Of a stretch of DNA of 6,586 nt, positions 1 to 5,727 are shown one piece after another. Below the pieces are notes generated by a model that saw nothing but the letters and a program-made list of their open reading frames with translations, was not told the origin of the DNA and did no database searches. This stretch comes from Acidaminococcaceae bacterium (GTDB lineage Bacteria > Bacillota > Negativicutes > Acidaminococcales > Acidaminococcaceae). The translations under genes and the position numbers were made by a program. The first letter of the stretch is position 1. Every line of letters starts with the position of its first letter. Where the stretch lies: NCBI GenBank assembly GCA_017443165.1, contig JAFSOW010000043.1, forward strand, positions 1 through 6,586, written 5' to 3'.

Positions 1-207
1 ACTAACTGTGCGGGCTCAGACGAGCTGATTGAAAATGAGGAGAATGGGCTGTTGGTTCCTGTCGGCGATGCAAAGGCGTTGTGTGAAGCAATGTGCCGTT
101 TAAGTGACGATCCTGATTTACGGGCAAAACTTGGGCGCGCTGCTGCCCATACTGCAGGGAACTGGAGTACGGAACGAATTGTAAGACTGTGGGAAAAACT
201 ACTTTGA
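1..207 (+). CDS. GT4-type glycosyltransferase, C-terminal part only (cut by window edge)
   Basis: The frame is open from base 1 to a TGA at 205-207 and gives the last 68 residues of a protein whose start lies outside the window. It aligns without gaps to residues 290-357 of the next gene, with 46 of 68 positions identical by my count. Shared blocks include NGLLVPVGDA, LSDDP, GRAAA and VRLWEK. This is the tail of the second Rossmann domain of a GT-B fold glycosyltransferase; the catalytic EX7E motif would lie just upstream, outside the window. It should therefore be a cytoplasmic or membrane-associated enzyme adding a sugar from a nucleotide-sugar donor to a growing polysaccharide unit. It sits 59 bases ahead of its paralogue's chosen start on the same strand, so both are probably in one operon. 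Donor and acceptor cannot be read from the sequence. Confidence 0.85.
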   Translation, partial: TNCAGSDELIENEENGLLVPVGDAKALCEAMCRLSDDPDLRAKLGRAAAHTAGNWSTERIVRLWEKLL

Positions 208-254
208 TTACGTAGTAAAGTATGAAGCAAGGCGATATGCCGCCAGCAAAATAT

Positions 255-260
255 AGGAAG
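255..260 (+). promoter_or_regulatory. Ribosome binding site that decides the glycosyltransferase start
   Basis: AGGAAG lies 6 bases ahead of the ATG at 267, the best Shine-Dalgarno match in this gap. The in-frame ATGs at 222 and 237 have no comparable site. They would only add a basic, non-conserved leader ahead of the first beta strand (RRILFLISSLGGGGAERV). This supports 267 as the start. Confidence 0.7.
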
Positions 261-266
261 AGGAAA

Positions 267-1340
267 ATGAAAAACAAAGAAAGAAGAATCTTATTTTTGA
301 TATCATCTCTCGGCGGCGGCGGGGCTGAGAGAGTTGCCTGCAGGATCGCTTCGGAGTTTAGTAAAAGGTATCAAGTATTTCTGTTATATAATGAGCATAA
401 ATCACATACATACTGCATAGATCCGGCTGTGCATTTGCTTGCGTGCTTAAATAAAAACACATCTGTTGATAATAAAATAGTTCGATGGTTTTTTGGCAAA
501 TACAACTTGCTCAGGCAGCTTATTATGGTAACTACGGTGCGAAATAAATATAATATTGATACGACAATAAGTTTTTTGCGTGAGCCGAATATCGTGAACG
601 TTATGGCGGGTGGAAAATGCAGAAAAATCGTTTCTGAACGGAACGATCCCTCCTGTAAAGATGAACGTTATCGTAAACGAGCGTTGTTTGTTAATCAAAG
701 AGCCGATTATGTGGTTTTTCAGACCAGACGGGTACAAGAGATGTACCCGGAAGATGTTCGCCTGAAAAGTTCAGTTATTATGAATCCGACAGAAGTCAGT
801 TGTAAGGCAGCAGTTGTTAAAACAAAAAAGATAGTAACGGTTGGACGCCTTCATGAGCAGAAAAACCAGAAGATGCTGCTTAAAGCGTTTTGCCTGTATC
901 ATGAAAGCCATCCGGATTATCATTTATATGTGTACGGCGAAGGCGAGTTGTTACAGGAACTGTTACAGGTTGCATGGAATTACAATATAAGCAGATTTGT
1001 GCATTTTGAAGGTTTTAAGGAAGATGTTCATGAAGCAATAGCTGATGCGGAACAGTTTGTATTATCTTCTGATTACGAAGGCCTGCCCAATGCGCTGATG
1101 GAGGCTATGATGATGGGTCTTGCCTGTATTTCCACCGCATGTAACGGTCCGGATGTATTGATTACTCATGAAAAGAATGGCCTGCTGGTTCCTGTAGGTG
1201 ATGCGGAAGCGTTGAGTAAGGCTATGTGCTGTTTAAGCGATGACCCCGGATTTCGGGAGCGGGTAGGACGGGCTGCGGCAGTCACTGCGTTGGATTGGAC
1301 GACAGAACGCGTAGTTCGGTTATGGGAGAAAATTCTCTGA
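267..1340 (+). CDS. Glycosyltransferase family 4 protein (AmsD/RfaB-like), polysaccharide assembly
   Basis: A complete 357-residue GT-B fold glycosyltransferase, normal length for GT4. The N-terminal domain opens with a beta strand and glycine-rich loop, GGGGAERV at 16-23, where the acceptor side is expected. SERND at 123-127 is typical of the AmsD-like branch. The C-terminal donor domain starts around TVGRLHEQKN (191-200). It carries the GT4 EX7E motif, E271 to E279 within YEGLPNALMEA, which in this family contacts the nucleotide-sugar. There is no signal peptide or membrane segment, so it should act at the cytoplasmic face. An in-frame ATG at 222 would add 15 residues but lacks a ribosome binding site. 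The first half is AT-rich, as is common for transferred glycosyltransferase genes. It is a close paralogue of the gene cut at the left edge, and its stop overlaps the start of the lyase-like gene. Donor and linkage are unknown. Confidence 0.9.
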   Translation: MKNKERRILFLISSLGGGGAERVACRIASEFSKRYQVFLLYNEHKSHTYCIDPAVHLLACLNKNTSVDNKIVRWFFGKYNLLRQLIMVTTVRNKYNIDTTISFLREPNIVNVMAGGKCRKIVSERNDPSCKDERYRKRALFVNQRADYVVFQTRRVQEMYPEDVRLKSSVIMNPTEVSCKAAVVKTKKIVTVGRLHEQKNQKMLLKAFCLYHESHPDYHLYVYGEGELLQELLQVAWNYNISRFVHFEGFKEDVHEAIADAEQFVLSSDYEGLPNALMEAMMMGLACISTACNGPDVLITHEKNGLLVPVGDAEALSKAMCCLSDDPGFRERVGRAAAVTALDWTTERVVRLWEKIL

Positions 1341-1342
1341 TG
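1324..1342 (+). promoter_or_regulatory. TGATG stop/start overlap with internal ribosome binding site
   Basis: The glycosyltransferase TGA (1338-1340) shares its A with the ATG of the lyase-like gene (1340-1342). GGGAG at 1324-1328, inside the upstream coding sequence, is the likely Shine-Dalgarno, 11 bases from the ATG. This arrangement is typical of translational coupling. In-frame ATGs at 1295 and 1322 are possible but have weaker sites and would add only polar residues ahead of the membrane anchor. Confidence 0.6.
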
Positions 1343-2707
1343 GCGGCAACGAATAAACCGAAATATATTTTTACAATTATAAAAATAATAAAATGGCTGG
1401 TTTTTTGTATCGCGGTTGTAGTCGTTCCTTCTGTGTTGATGTTATTTTGGACGGATGGACAATATAACGGAGTATTCCGTTTTCTTTCCGCCCGGAAAAA
1501 GACGGAGATGCACTTCCGTGCCATTGACCTTTCGGAGTTTCAGGATGCCTTTCACCATGCCCGGTACAGATATAAAGATTCTATCCCCCCCTGGAAGCTG
1601 TATCAACCGACGCAGATTATAGGAATTGCGGAAAACATGGTGTGTCTCCAGAATCCGGATGGCGGTTGGGCCAAGAACCTGGACTTTCAGAGAGTTTATA
1701 CAATAAGGGAATTGATAAAGCTGAGGTTAACAAACAGGTCTGTAAAACCGGTGAAATACGACTTTCCCCGTGAGCGTCTGAGTAGTACGCTGGACAACCG
1801 GAACATCTACTCTCAGGTCCGTTACCTGTGCAGGGTTTATAAAGAAGTTAAAAAAGTAAAAGAAGTTGACGCGAAGCGGTATCTAGCTGCAGCAACGCGG
1901 GCTGTACAATGGATACTGGATGCGCAGCATCCTGTCAGCGGTGGTTTTACGGGGGTTGATGTTTATGGCGTCACATATAATGACGATGTTATGACGGGTA
2001 CGTTGCGCCTGTTACGTGATATAGCAAACGGTAAAGACGAAATGTCGGTGTTCCCTGAAAAAATCCGTACAAAAGCGAAGGCTGCATATGCCAAAGGCAT
2101 ACAATGTATTTTACGCGATCAGATCACGGTGACCCTGGCTGACGGGACCAAACTACTTACGGTCTGGTGCCAGCAGTACAGCCATACTCCGCCGTTCCGG
2201 CCAAAATGGCAGCGGGAGTTTGAACCTCCGGCTGTCTGTTCTTTGGAAAGTTTTAACGTTCTTTTTTTATTAATGGAAGAGCCGGATCCGGACGCAAAGA
2301 TCAGGGCAGCCGTCAGGGCCGGCTGTGAGTTCTTCGATAGGAATGATATACGTATTCACGGTAAAAAGCTTAAAATGACAGAAACGGAACCAATTCTGTT
2401 AAACAGACGTACTTATACTTCGGACAGAGTATTGGTGGACGATGAAAAAGCAGAAGATTTATGGGCCCGTTTTTATGCGCTTGATAAGAGTTTTGATGTA
2501 ACGGCGGGGGCGCCGACGCCAATCCGGGGCAACTATCCTGCCGTTTTAAAACCTGTCTGGTGTGACAGGGGATGTACTTACCGGGAAACATATAACGACC
2601 TTAGCCGGGAACGCCGCAATGGGTATGAATATGTAAATAGTGAAGGAAATGTCTTATTACGGGTATATGCAAAATGGAAAAAGGCAAATTCGGAAGGTAC
2701 CTGGTAG
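1340..2707 (+). CDS. Membrane-anchored pectate lyase family 10 (PL10)-like protein
   Basis: 455 residues. Residues about 13-37 form one strong hydrophobic segment preceded by lysines, so this is probably an N-terminal anchor with the catalytic part outside the cytoplasm; no cleavage site is obvious. The rest matches the PL10 (Pec_lyase) family, which cleaves polygalacturonate by beta-elimination in an alpha/alpha toroid fold. Visible family motifs, in order, are NPDGGWAKN (105-113), STLDN (149-153), TYNDDVM (212-218) followed by LRLLRDIA, TVWCQQ (274-279), SLES (301-304), LWARFY (374-379) and ERRNGYEY (424-431). The acidic STxDN and NDD motifs are kept. The segment before ERRNGYEY departs from the CDRDG pattern I recall for the family (here CDRGC at 408-412), and about 20 extra residues precede it. 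Activity is therefore likely but not certain. Coupling to a glycosyltransferase gene, with UDP-galacturonate synthesis genes nearby, suggests it acts on the cell's own polymer rather than on plant pectin. The family call is strong; the substrate is inferred. Confidence 0.83.
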   Translation: MAATNKPKYIFTIIKIIKWLVFCIAVVVVPSVLMLFWTDGQYNGVFRFLSARKKTEMHFRAIDLSEFQDAFHHARYRYKDSIPPWKLYQPTQIIGIAENMVCLQNPDGGWAKNLDFQRVYTIRELIKLRLTNRSVKPVKYDFPRERLSSTLDNRNIYSQVRYLCRVYKEVKKVKEVDAKRYLAAATRAVQWILDAQHPVSGGFTGVDVYGVTYNDDVMTGTLRLLRDIANGKDEMSVFPEKIRTKAKAAYAKGIQCILRDQITVTLADGTKLLTVWCQQYSHTPPFRPKWQREFEPPAVCSLESFNVLFLLMEEPDPDAKIRAAVRAGCEFFDRNDIRIHGKKLKMTETEPILLNRRTYTSDRVLVDDEKAEDLWARFYALDKSFDVTAGAPTPIRGNYPAVLKPVWCDRGCTYRETYNDLSRERRNGYEYVNSEGNVLLRVYAKWKKANSEGTW

Positions 2708-2955
2708 GGTGTTTTGGCAGGCTGTTTCATTTCCAATATGCTGTTCCGCATGGCTTTGACCCGGCGGTTGGTGCCCGTCATCTCAATGGGGCAACAACGG
2801 TCCAGGATGCGGTCATAGATTCGCTTCTTGGTTACGGAGCGCGGGCTCAGCAGGTCCTGTTTGGTCAGGTTGGTGGTGATGATCATGGGCAGACCTGCCC
2901 AGTAGCGGCTGTCCACGATACGGAAGATCATATTATCGATGTACTTGTTGTCCGC
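2708..2955 (-). pseudogene. C-terminal remnant of a DnaC/IstB-like helicase-loader ATPase
   Basis: Read on the - strand from 2955, the frame gives ADNKYIDNMIFRIVDSRYW, then AGLPMIITTNL, KKRIYDRILDRC and MTGTNRR. This is the C-terminal third of a DnaC-type AAA+ loader, including the sensor-1 TTN and the conserved R-x-x-D-R helix. A TAA lies directly ahead of the first alanine codon (2956-2958). No Walker A or Walker B sequence is present, so roughly the first two thirds of the gene are gone. The only ATG (2931) would start inside the ATPase domain. The frame stays open to a stop at 2578, running antisense through the 3' end of the lyase-like gene; its natural end is unclear, and I set the left boundary at the lyase stop. 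It differs clearly from the DnaC-like gene at the right edge, so it is not a recent copy of that gene. It is most likely a scar of recombination. Confidence 0.8.
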
Positions 2956-2966
2956 TTATGAAATAC

Positions 2967-2991
2967 AAAAAAACATCCACTGGTATGTGGA
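2967..2991 (-). terminator. Weak rho-independent terminator downstream of the epimerase
   Basis: On the - strand, TCCAC-ATACCA-GTGGA forms a 5 bp stem with a 6-base loop, followed by TG and seven Ts (2973-2967). It lies about 85 bases past the epimerase stop. The stem is short, so efficiency is uncertain, but the position and T-tract fit the end of the ugd-epimerase transcript. It would also keep that transcript out of the convergent lyase gene. Confidence 0.4.
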
Positions 2992-3076
2992 AAACAGTGA
3001 ATGTTGGGATACAATAATTAGTGGCGAAAATCGTAATACTGTGAACACATGTATGGTGACTTATGACAGGAATTAT

Positions 3077-4165
3077 TTATGAAAGATAATACTCTTTATA
3101 CCATTCCGCAAATTGGCGCAATCCGTCCCGGATACTGATACCGGGTTTAAAACCGTAATCCTTCTCCAGCGTTTTGCTGTCCGCAAAGGTGACAGGTACA
3201 TCGCCCGGCTGCATGCCGACCAATTCCTGATGACCTGCAAAGTCATAATCCGGAGGCAGTACGTGAGCCCGGACCAGTTCCTGCTGTAACGTGGTTACGA
3301 AGTCGAGCAGGTTTTCCGGGGTGCCGCCGCCTATGTTGTAAACGGCATGGGGCGGCAGAGGCAGTCCGTCTTTGCCGGTCCGTTTTCCCGGAGCCCCCTG
3401 TATGACCCGCAGCACGCCTTCCACAATATCATCAATATAGGTGAAGTCCCGTTTGCAGTTACCGTAGTTATAAATCTGAATGGTCTGGCCGGCTGCCAGC
3501 TTTTGCGTGGCGGCATAATAGAACATATCCGGCCGTCCGGCAGGGCCGTACACGGTGAAGAACCGTAACCCTGTAGAGGGAATGTTGTACAGTTTGGAAT
3601 AGCAATGAGCTAACAGCTCATTGCTTTTTTTTGTGGCCGCATACAGGGAAACAGGGCTGTCCGTTTTATCTTCTGTGCTGAAAGGCACCTTTAGATTGGC
3701 CCCATACACAGAACTGGAAGAGGCGTATACCAGATGCTCCACGCCGTCGTTCTCTCCGTCATAGCTGTGGCGGCAGGCTTCCAGAATATTGTAGAACCCG
3801 ATAATATTACTCTCTATATATGTGTCCGGGTGGTCGATGGAATACCGTACACCTGCCTGGGCTGCCAGATTTACCACAACGGCAGGGTGGTATCTGGCAA
3901 AGATATCGTTCACTAATGTTTTATCTGCCAGGTTGCCTTTAATAAAACGATGCTTTACCGGGGAGTTGGCAGCCGTTTTTTCAATCAGGCCAAGCCGGTA
4001 TTCTTTCAGCTTTGGGTCATAATAGTCGTTCATGCTGTCGAAGCTGATCACGGTGCCGCAATCCATTTCCTTCAGCAGGCGTAATACCAGGTTCGCGCCA
4101 ATGAATCCGGGAGAACCGGTGACAAGGATGGTTTTGTCAGTAAGGGAAACGCTGGTTTTGCCCAT
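3077..4165 (-). CDS. UDP-glucuronate 4-epimerase (NAD-dependent epimerase, LspL/CapI type)
   Basis: A 362-residue extended short-chain dehydrogenase/reductase, expected to interconvert UDP-glucuronate and UDP-galacturonate in the cytoplasm using bound NAD. The nucleotide-binding loop is TGSPGFIG (16-23), with serine-proline where the family usually has small residues. Next come AAQAGVRYS (101-109) and YASSSSVYG (147-155) with the catalytic serines. The catalytic pair Y175/K179 is in YAATK, followed by RFFTVYGP (201-208) and KRDFTYIDD (238-246). The AAQAGVRYS and KRDFTYIDD forms are characteristic of the UDP-glucuronate epimerases rather than GalE. The start is supported by AAGGAG (4181-4176), 10 bases ahead of the ATG. 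It follows ugd, the enzyme that makes its substrate, by 60 bases in the same direction, so the two form a UDP-galacturonate pathway. A related specificity, such as another UDP-uronate epimerase, cannot be excluded from sequence alone. Confidence 0.88.
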   Translation of the reverse strand: MGKTSVSLTDKTILVTGSPGFIGANLVLRLLKEMDCGTVISFDSMNDYYDPKLKEYRLGLIEKTAANSPVKHRFIKGNLADKTLVNDIFARYHPAVVVNLAAQAGVRYSIDHPDTYIESNIIGFYNILEACRHSYDGENDGVEHLVYASSSSVYGANLKVPFSTEDKTDSPVSLYAATKKSNELLAHCYSKLYNIPSTGLRFFTVYGPAGRPDMFYYAATQKLAAGQTIQIYNYGNCKRDFTYIDDIVEGVLRVIQGAPGKRTGKDGLPLPPHAVYNIGGGTPENLLDFVTTLQQELVRAHVLPPDYDFAGHQELVGMQPGDVPVTFADSKTLEKDYGFKPGISIRDGLRQFAEWYKEYYLS

Positions 4166-4225
4166 GGGATTCTGTCTCCTTGTTTTTAAACAAATGCCTT
4201 AAAAACTACCTTTTGCGCACCGCCA

Positions 4226-5551
4226 TCAGTCTCTTCTGAATAAATCTCTCGTATATACTTTATCCTGCACATCATCCAGCGCTTTGTCATAACGGTTGGC
4301 AATAATGCATCCACACAGGCTCTTGAATTTTGCGATATCATTCACAACCGGGCTGCCGAAGAAGGTAGAACCGTCTTGCAGCGCGGGTTCGTAGATAATC
4401 ACGCTGGCGCCCTTTGCTTTGATCCGTTTCATGACGCCCTGGATGGAAGAATGGCGGAAATTATCGGAATTGGCTTTCATAGTGAGGCGGTACACACCGA
4501 CCACGGTTTCTTTATGCCGGCTTTCCTTTTCGGAGGAGTAGTCTTCGTTGTTTCCATAGGCCCCGGCTATTTCCAATACCTTATCGGCAATAAAGTCCTT
4601 GCGTGTGCGGTTGCTTTCCACAACGGCTTTGATGAGATTTCCGGGCACGTCCCGGTAATTGGCCAGTAACTGTTTGGTGTCTTTAGGAAGGCAGTAGCCG
4701 CCGTACCCGAATGAAGGATTATTGTAGTAATCGCCGACCCGGGGGTCCAGGCAGACGCCTTTGATAATCGAAGCGGTGTCCAGTCCTTTCAGTTCCGCAT
4801 AGGTATCCAGTTCGTTAAAGAAAGAGACCCGCAACGCCAGGTAGGTGTTCACGAACAGTTTGGTGGCTTCCGCTTCAGTAAAGCCCATGAACAGGGTTTC
4901 TACCGGTTTTTTGATGGCTCCCTGTTGCAGCAGCGCGGCAAAGGCGCGGGCAGCTGTCCCGGTTGTTTCGTCTGCGCCGACAATGATACGTGCAGGGTAC
5001 AGATTATCGTAGAGAGCTTTGGACTCCCGCAGGAATTCCGGGCTGAACAGGATATTGTCCATCTGCATTTTTTTCCGTATATGTGCGGTATAGCCGACGG
5101 GGACGGTGGATTTGATGACAATGGCAGGTTTGGTTTGTCTGTCTTTTGTGACATTCCGTATCAGTTTAAGCACCGCTTCTACTGCGGAACAGTCAAAGAA
5201 GTTTTGTTGGGGGTCGTAGTTAGTAGGCACTGCGATAATGATGAAATCCGCGCCGGTATAGGCGGATGCGCCGTCTGTCGTGGCCTTTAACGAAAGCGTC
5301 CGTCTGCCTTCCTTCGCCTCTGCCAGATAGGTTTCGATATATTCGTCCTGCAGGGGGGAAAGGAACTGGTTCAGCATGTCCACTTTTTCCGGGACGATGT
5401 CCACGGCCGTCACATCATTGTGTTGTGCCAGCAGGACGGCCAGGGACAGCCCGACGTAACCGGTGCCCGCCACTGCGATTTTGTAGCTGCGGTCCGGTAC
5501 GGACAGGGGATTAACTTCTTCGGAAAGGTGTTGTAAAGAATGCCTTTTCAT
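4226..5551 (-). CDS. ugd: UDP-glucose 6-dehydrogenase
   Basis: 441 residues. It oxidises UDP-glucose to UDP-glucuronate with two NAD, in the cytoplasm, supplying uronic acid donors for capsule or exopolysaccharide. The Rossmann motif is GTGYVG (29-34). STVPVGYT (148-155) and SPEFLRES (170-177) are family signatures, K231 sits in EATKLFVN, and the catalytic cysteine is C287 in [21 protein letters not shown] (354-366) belongs to the C-terminal UDP-binding domain. It is longer than the compact enzymes of about 390 residues because of a 22-residue polar N-terminal extension and a charged insertion near 331-348 ([16 protein letters not shown]). The start has CAGGAG (5568-5563) 11 bases upstream, and no later methionine precedes the Rossmann strand. 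It heads a two-gene operon with the UDP-glucuronate epimerase. Confidence 0.95.
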   Translation of the reverse strand: MKRHSLQHLSEEVNPLSVPDRSYKIAVAGTGYVGLSLAVLLAQHNDVTAVDIVPEKVDMLNQFLSPLQDEYIETYLAEAKEGRRTLSLKATTDGASAYTGADFIIIAVPTNYDPQQNFFDCSAVEAVLKLIRNVTKDRQTKPAIVIKSTVPVGYTAHIRKKMQMDNILFSPEFLRESKALYDNLYPARIIVGADETTGTAARAFAALLQQGAIKKPVETLFMGFTEAEATKLFVNTYLALRVSFFNELDTYAELKGLDTASIIKGVCLDPRVGDYYNNPSFGYGGYCLPKDTKQLLANYRDVPGNLIKAVVESNRTRKDFIADKVLEIAGAYGNNEDYSSEKESRHKETVVGVYRLTMKANSDNFRHSSIQGVMKRIKAKGASVIIYEPALQDGSTFFGSPVVNDIAKFKSLCGCIIANRYDKALDDVQDKVYTRDLFRRD

Positions 5552-5619
5552 AGAATGCGAAACTCCTGTGATCAGAATTGCAGAATTTGGTTTATAATAC
5601 TGATTTTTAGTAATAAGTA

Positions 5620-5628
5620 ATTATATCA
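5620..5628 (-). promoter_or_regulatory. Extended -10 promoter for the ugd-epimerase operon
   Basis: On the - strand, TGATATAAT (5628 to 5620) is a perfect consensus -10 box (TATAAT) with the TGN extension. No good -35 box lies 16-18 bases upstream; extended -10 promoters often do without one. Transcription would start near 5612, leaving a leader of about 60 bases before the ugd ATG. The spacer at 5552-5727 is strongly AT-rich compared with both flanking genes, which suits a promoter region. Confidence 0.55.
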
Positions 5629-5727
5629 TAAAAATGTGCAACTCATATACTTTTTCAATAAAAATATATTAATTCAGATAAAATAGATTTATGTTGATAT
5701 GGTACAGTAAAATCAGCATGCCGGGAA

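Noticed and set aside
2674..2961. A 95-codon + strand open frame downstream of the lyase
   Set aside because: Its translation has no recognisable domain, and it is the complement of the DnaC remnant, whose - strand frame carries clear family motifs.
4180..4193. Palindrome TTGTTTTTAAACAA between ugd and the epimerase gene
   Set aside because: All A/T-rich with almost no loop and no T-tract in the right place. It overlaps the epimerase ribosome binding site region and is better explained as spacer than as a terminator or operator.
5593..5598. TATAAT on the + strand within the AT-rich spacer
   Set aside because: There is no -35 box at the right distance and no + strand gene downstream in the window. 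It is probably a by-product of AT-richness.
5570..5727. Possible terminator after the DnaC-like gene
   Set aside because: I looked for a GC-rich hairpin with a T-tract on the - strand and found only direct repeats and AT-rich sequence.
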